Shown: piece by piece, positions 13,662 through 14,462 of the stretch
Layout of the letters: every line of letters starts with the position of its first letter
Position numbering within the stretch: position 1 is the first letter of the stretch
Assembly (NCBI GenBank): GCA_002450755.1
Contig: DKAI01000045.1
Span: forward strand, 196-14,657
DNA length: 14,462 nt
Direction of reading: 5' to 3'
Source of the DNA: Deltaproteobacteria bacterium UBA6930
GTDB taxonomy: Bacteria > Myxococcota_A > UBA9160 > UBA6930
Program-made: the position numbers and the translations under genes
The notes under the pieces: generated by a model
Database searches by the model: none
Seen by the model: the letters and a program-made list of their open reading frames with translations, nothing else
Told to the model about the DNA's origin: nothing

Positions 13662-14462
13662 ATGTCGAAATACAGTCAATTAACAGCAGGGGACCTCAAG
13701 GGAGTTTTTGGTTTTTTGCTCACGCCAACAAAACCAGAGGAAGAGCGAGGGGCAGATGGCTTAGCAGTTAACATCGATGAAGCTGCTCGCGCGGCGGATG
13801 CTTTGGTAAATGATGGCGTTGAGGGAATTTGTTTAAATGGGACTTTTGGTGAGGTTCCTTCGTTAACCTGGAGCGAGCTGTCGACATTTACAAAGACGGT
13901 AGTCGACTCCGTCTCAGGAAGAGTTCCAGTTTTTGCGGGAGCGACGACTCTCAATACGAGAGATACGATAACTCGCGCAAGTTCTTTTAGAGAGATGGGG
14001 GCCGATGGTTTGCTGCTGGGCCGACCTTTTATGTCGCCTTTGTCGGACCCCGACATTGTCCGCTTCTATCAGGATGTTGCAGAGTCGCTGCCTACGATGC
14101 CAATTTTTCTTTACGATGATATGGAGGCATTCAAGAGACCTATTCAAACTCCCGTTTATTCCGAGCTTGCTAAGATCCCTCAAATTATCGCCGCAAAATA
14201 TCGGACGCGATTGCTCTTGTCAGAATTGATTGATAATTCCTACAACCGAGATGTTGAGGTTGTAGGGTCAAATATAAAACTCATGCCCGGAGAATTCGAC
14301 TGGTACGCCGCATACCGTCTGTTTGGTGTGGATTCTTGTTGGTCGAGTGCAGTCTGTGCCGGCCCAGCACCGATCATGGCTTTGCGGGATGCGTTGTACG
14401 GGGAGAAATGGGAAGATGCGAAATTTCTCACTCAGGAACTTAGTTCTTGTTACGACGGATTA
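13662..14462 (+). CDS. DapA-superfamily hydratase-aldolase (NahE/PhdJ-like), C-terminus cut by the window end
   Basis: Class I aldolase of the dihydrodipicolinate synthase/N-acetylneuraminate lyase superfamily; 267 residues are visible of a usual ~320-330, with no stop before the edge. The closest match I recognise is trans-o-hydroxybenzylidenepyruvate hydratase-aldolase (naphthalene and phenanthrene degradation), which splits an aromatic ylidene-pyruvate into an aldehyde and pyruvate. Shared marks: an N-terminal LTAGDLKGVFGFLLTPT; GICLNGTFGEVPSLTWSE (55-72), with GTFGE rather than the GTTGE of DapA; GRVPVFAGATTLNTR (86-100); Tyr151 in FLYDDMEAFK; the Schiff-base Lys179 in IIAAKY; and SCWSSAVCAGPAPIMALRDA near the C-terminus. 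The ATG has GAGGGGG about six bases upstream, 41 bases after the hydrolase. The true substrate could be another 2-oxoacid adduct. Confidence 0.85.
   Translation, partial: MSKYSQLTAGDLKGVFGFLLTPTKPEEERGADGLAVNIDEAARAADALVNDGVEGICLNGTFGEVPSLTWSELSTFTKTVVDSVSGRVPVFAGATTLNTRDTITRASSFREMGADGLLLGRPFMSPLSDPDIVRFYQDVAESLPTMPIFLYDDMEAFKRPIQTPVYSELAKIPQIIAAKYRTRLLLSELIDNSYNRDVEVVGSNIKLMPGEFDWYAAYRLFGVDSCWSSAVCAGPAPIMALRDALYGEKWEDAKFLTQELSSCYDGL

Overview
This is bacterial DNA of about even base composition. It is gene-dense, with short or overlapping gene junctions and clear Shine-Dalgarno sites. TAA, TAG and TGA all serve as ordinary stops. The host is uncertain. An FrhB-type (F420-associated) subunit, KorAB without a separate ferredoxin subunit, a three-gene transhydrogenase, an lldD2-like flavoenzyme resembling the actinobacterial type, CaiB/BaiF and sulfotransferase genes and two selenoproteins together suggest an uncultured, possibly marine bacterium. 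A Chloroflexota (SAR202-like) or actinobacterial lineage is a guess; no rRNA or marker gene is present to settle it.

Layout. Positions 1-3220 (+) hold the end of an FrhB/FdhB-like iron-sulfur flavoprotein gene, then korA and korB, all overlapping: a 2-oxoacid:ferredoxin-type oxidoreductase operon. Positions 3268-6074 (-) hold pntAA-pntAB-pntB, a complete proton-translocating NAD(P) transhydrogenase operon, convergent with korB. Positions 6243-7124 (-) hold a PAPS sulfotransferase. Divergent from it (+) are a tricarballylate-dehydrogenase-like flavoprotein, which appears to start at AUU, and a nitroreductase. The nitroreductase converges on a CaiB/BaiF CoA-transferase (-), the two sharing a CTAG stop.

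The most striking part is 10657-11526. Two small divergent thiol-redox genes each carry an in-frame TGA exactly where the catalytic cysteine is expected: a PrxQ/BCP peroxiredoxin (TPG-U-T, minus strand) and an ArsC/thioredoxin-fold protein (G-U-T-S-C, plus strand). Each TGA is followed by a hairpin with a GU-starting apical loop at the distance expected of a bacterial SECIS element. Ordinary ORF calling breaks both genes in two; I reconstruct them as selenoproteins.

Positions 11571-14462 (+) hold an FMN-dependent L-lactate/2-hydroxyacid dehydrogenase, an alpha/beta hydrolase with a strong intrinsic terminator inside its coding end, and a class I aldolase of the NahE/PhdJ hydratase-aldolase type cut off by the window end. 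KorAB, the flavoenzymes, the CoA-transferase, the hydrolase and the aldolase fit oxidation of organic acids or aromatics, with transhydrogenase supplying NADPH and the selenoproteins handling peroxide or thiol stress. That overall picture is inference. No gene-free stretch exceeds 300 bases; the longest is 6075-6242.
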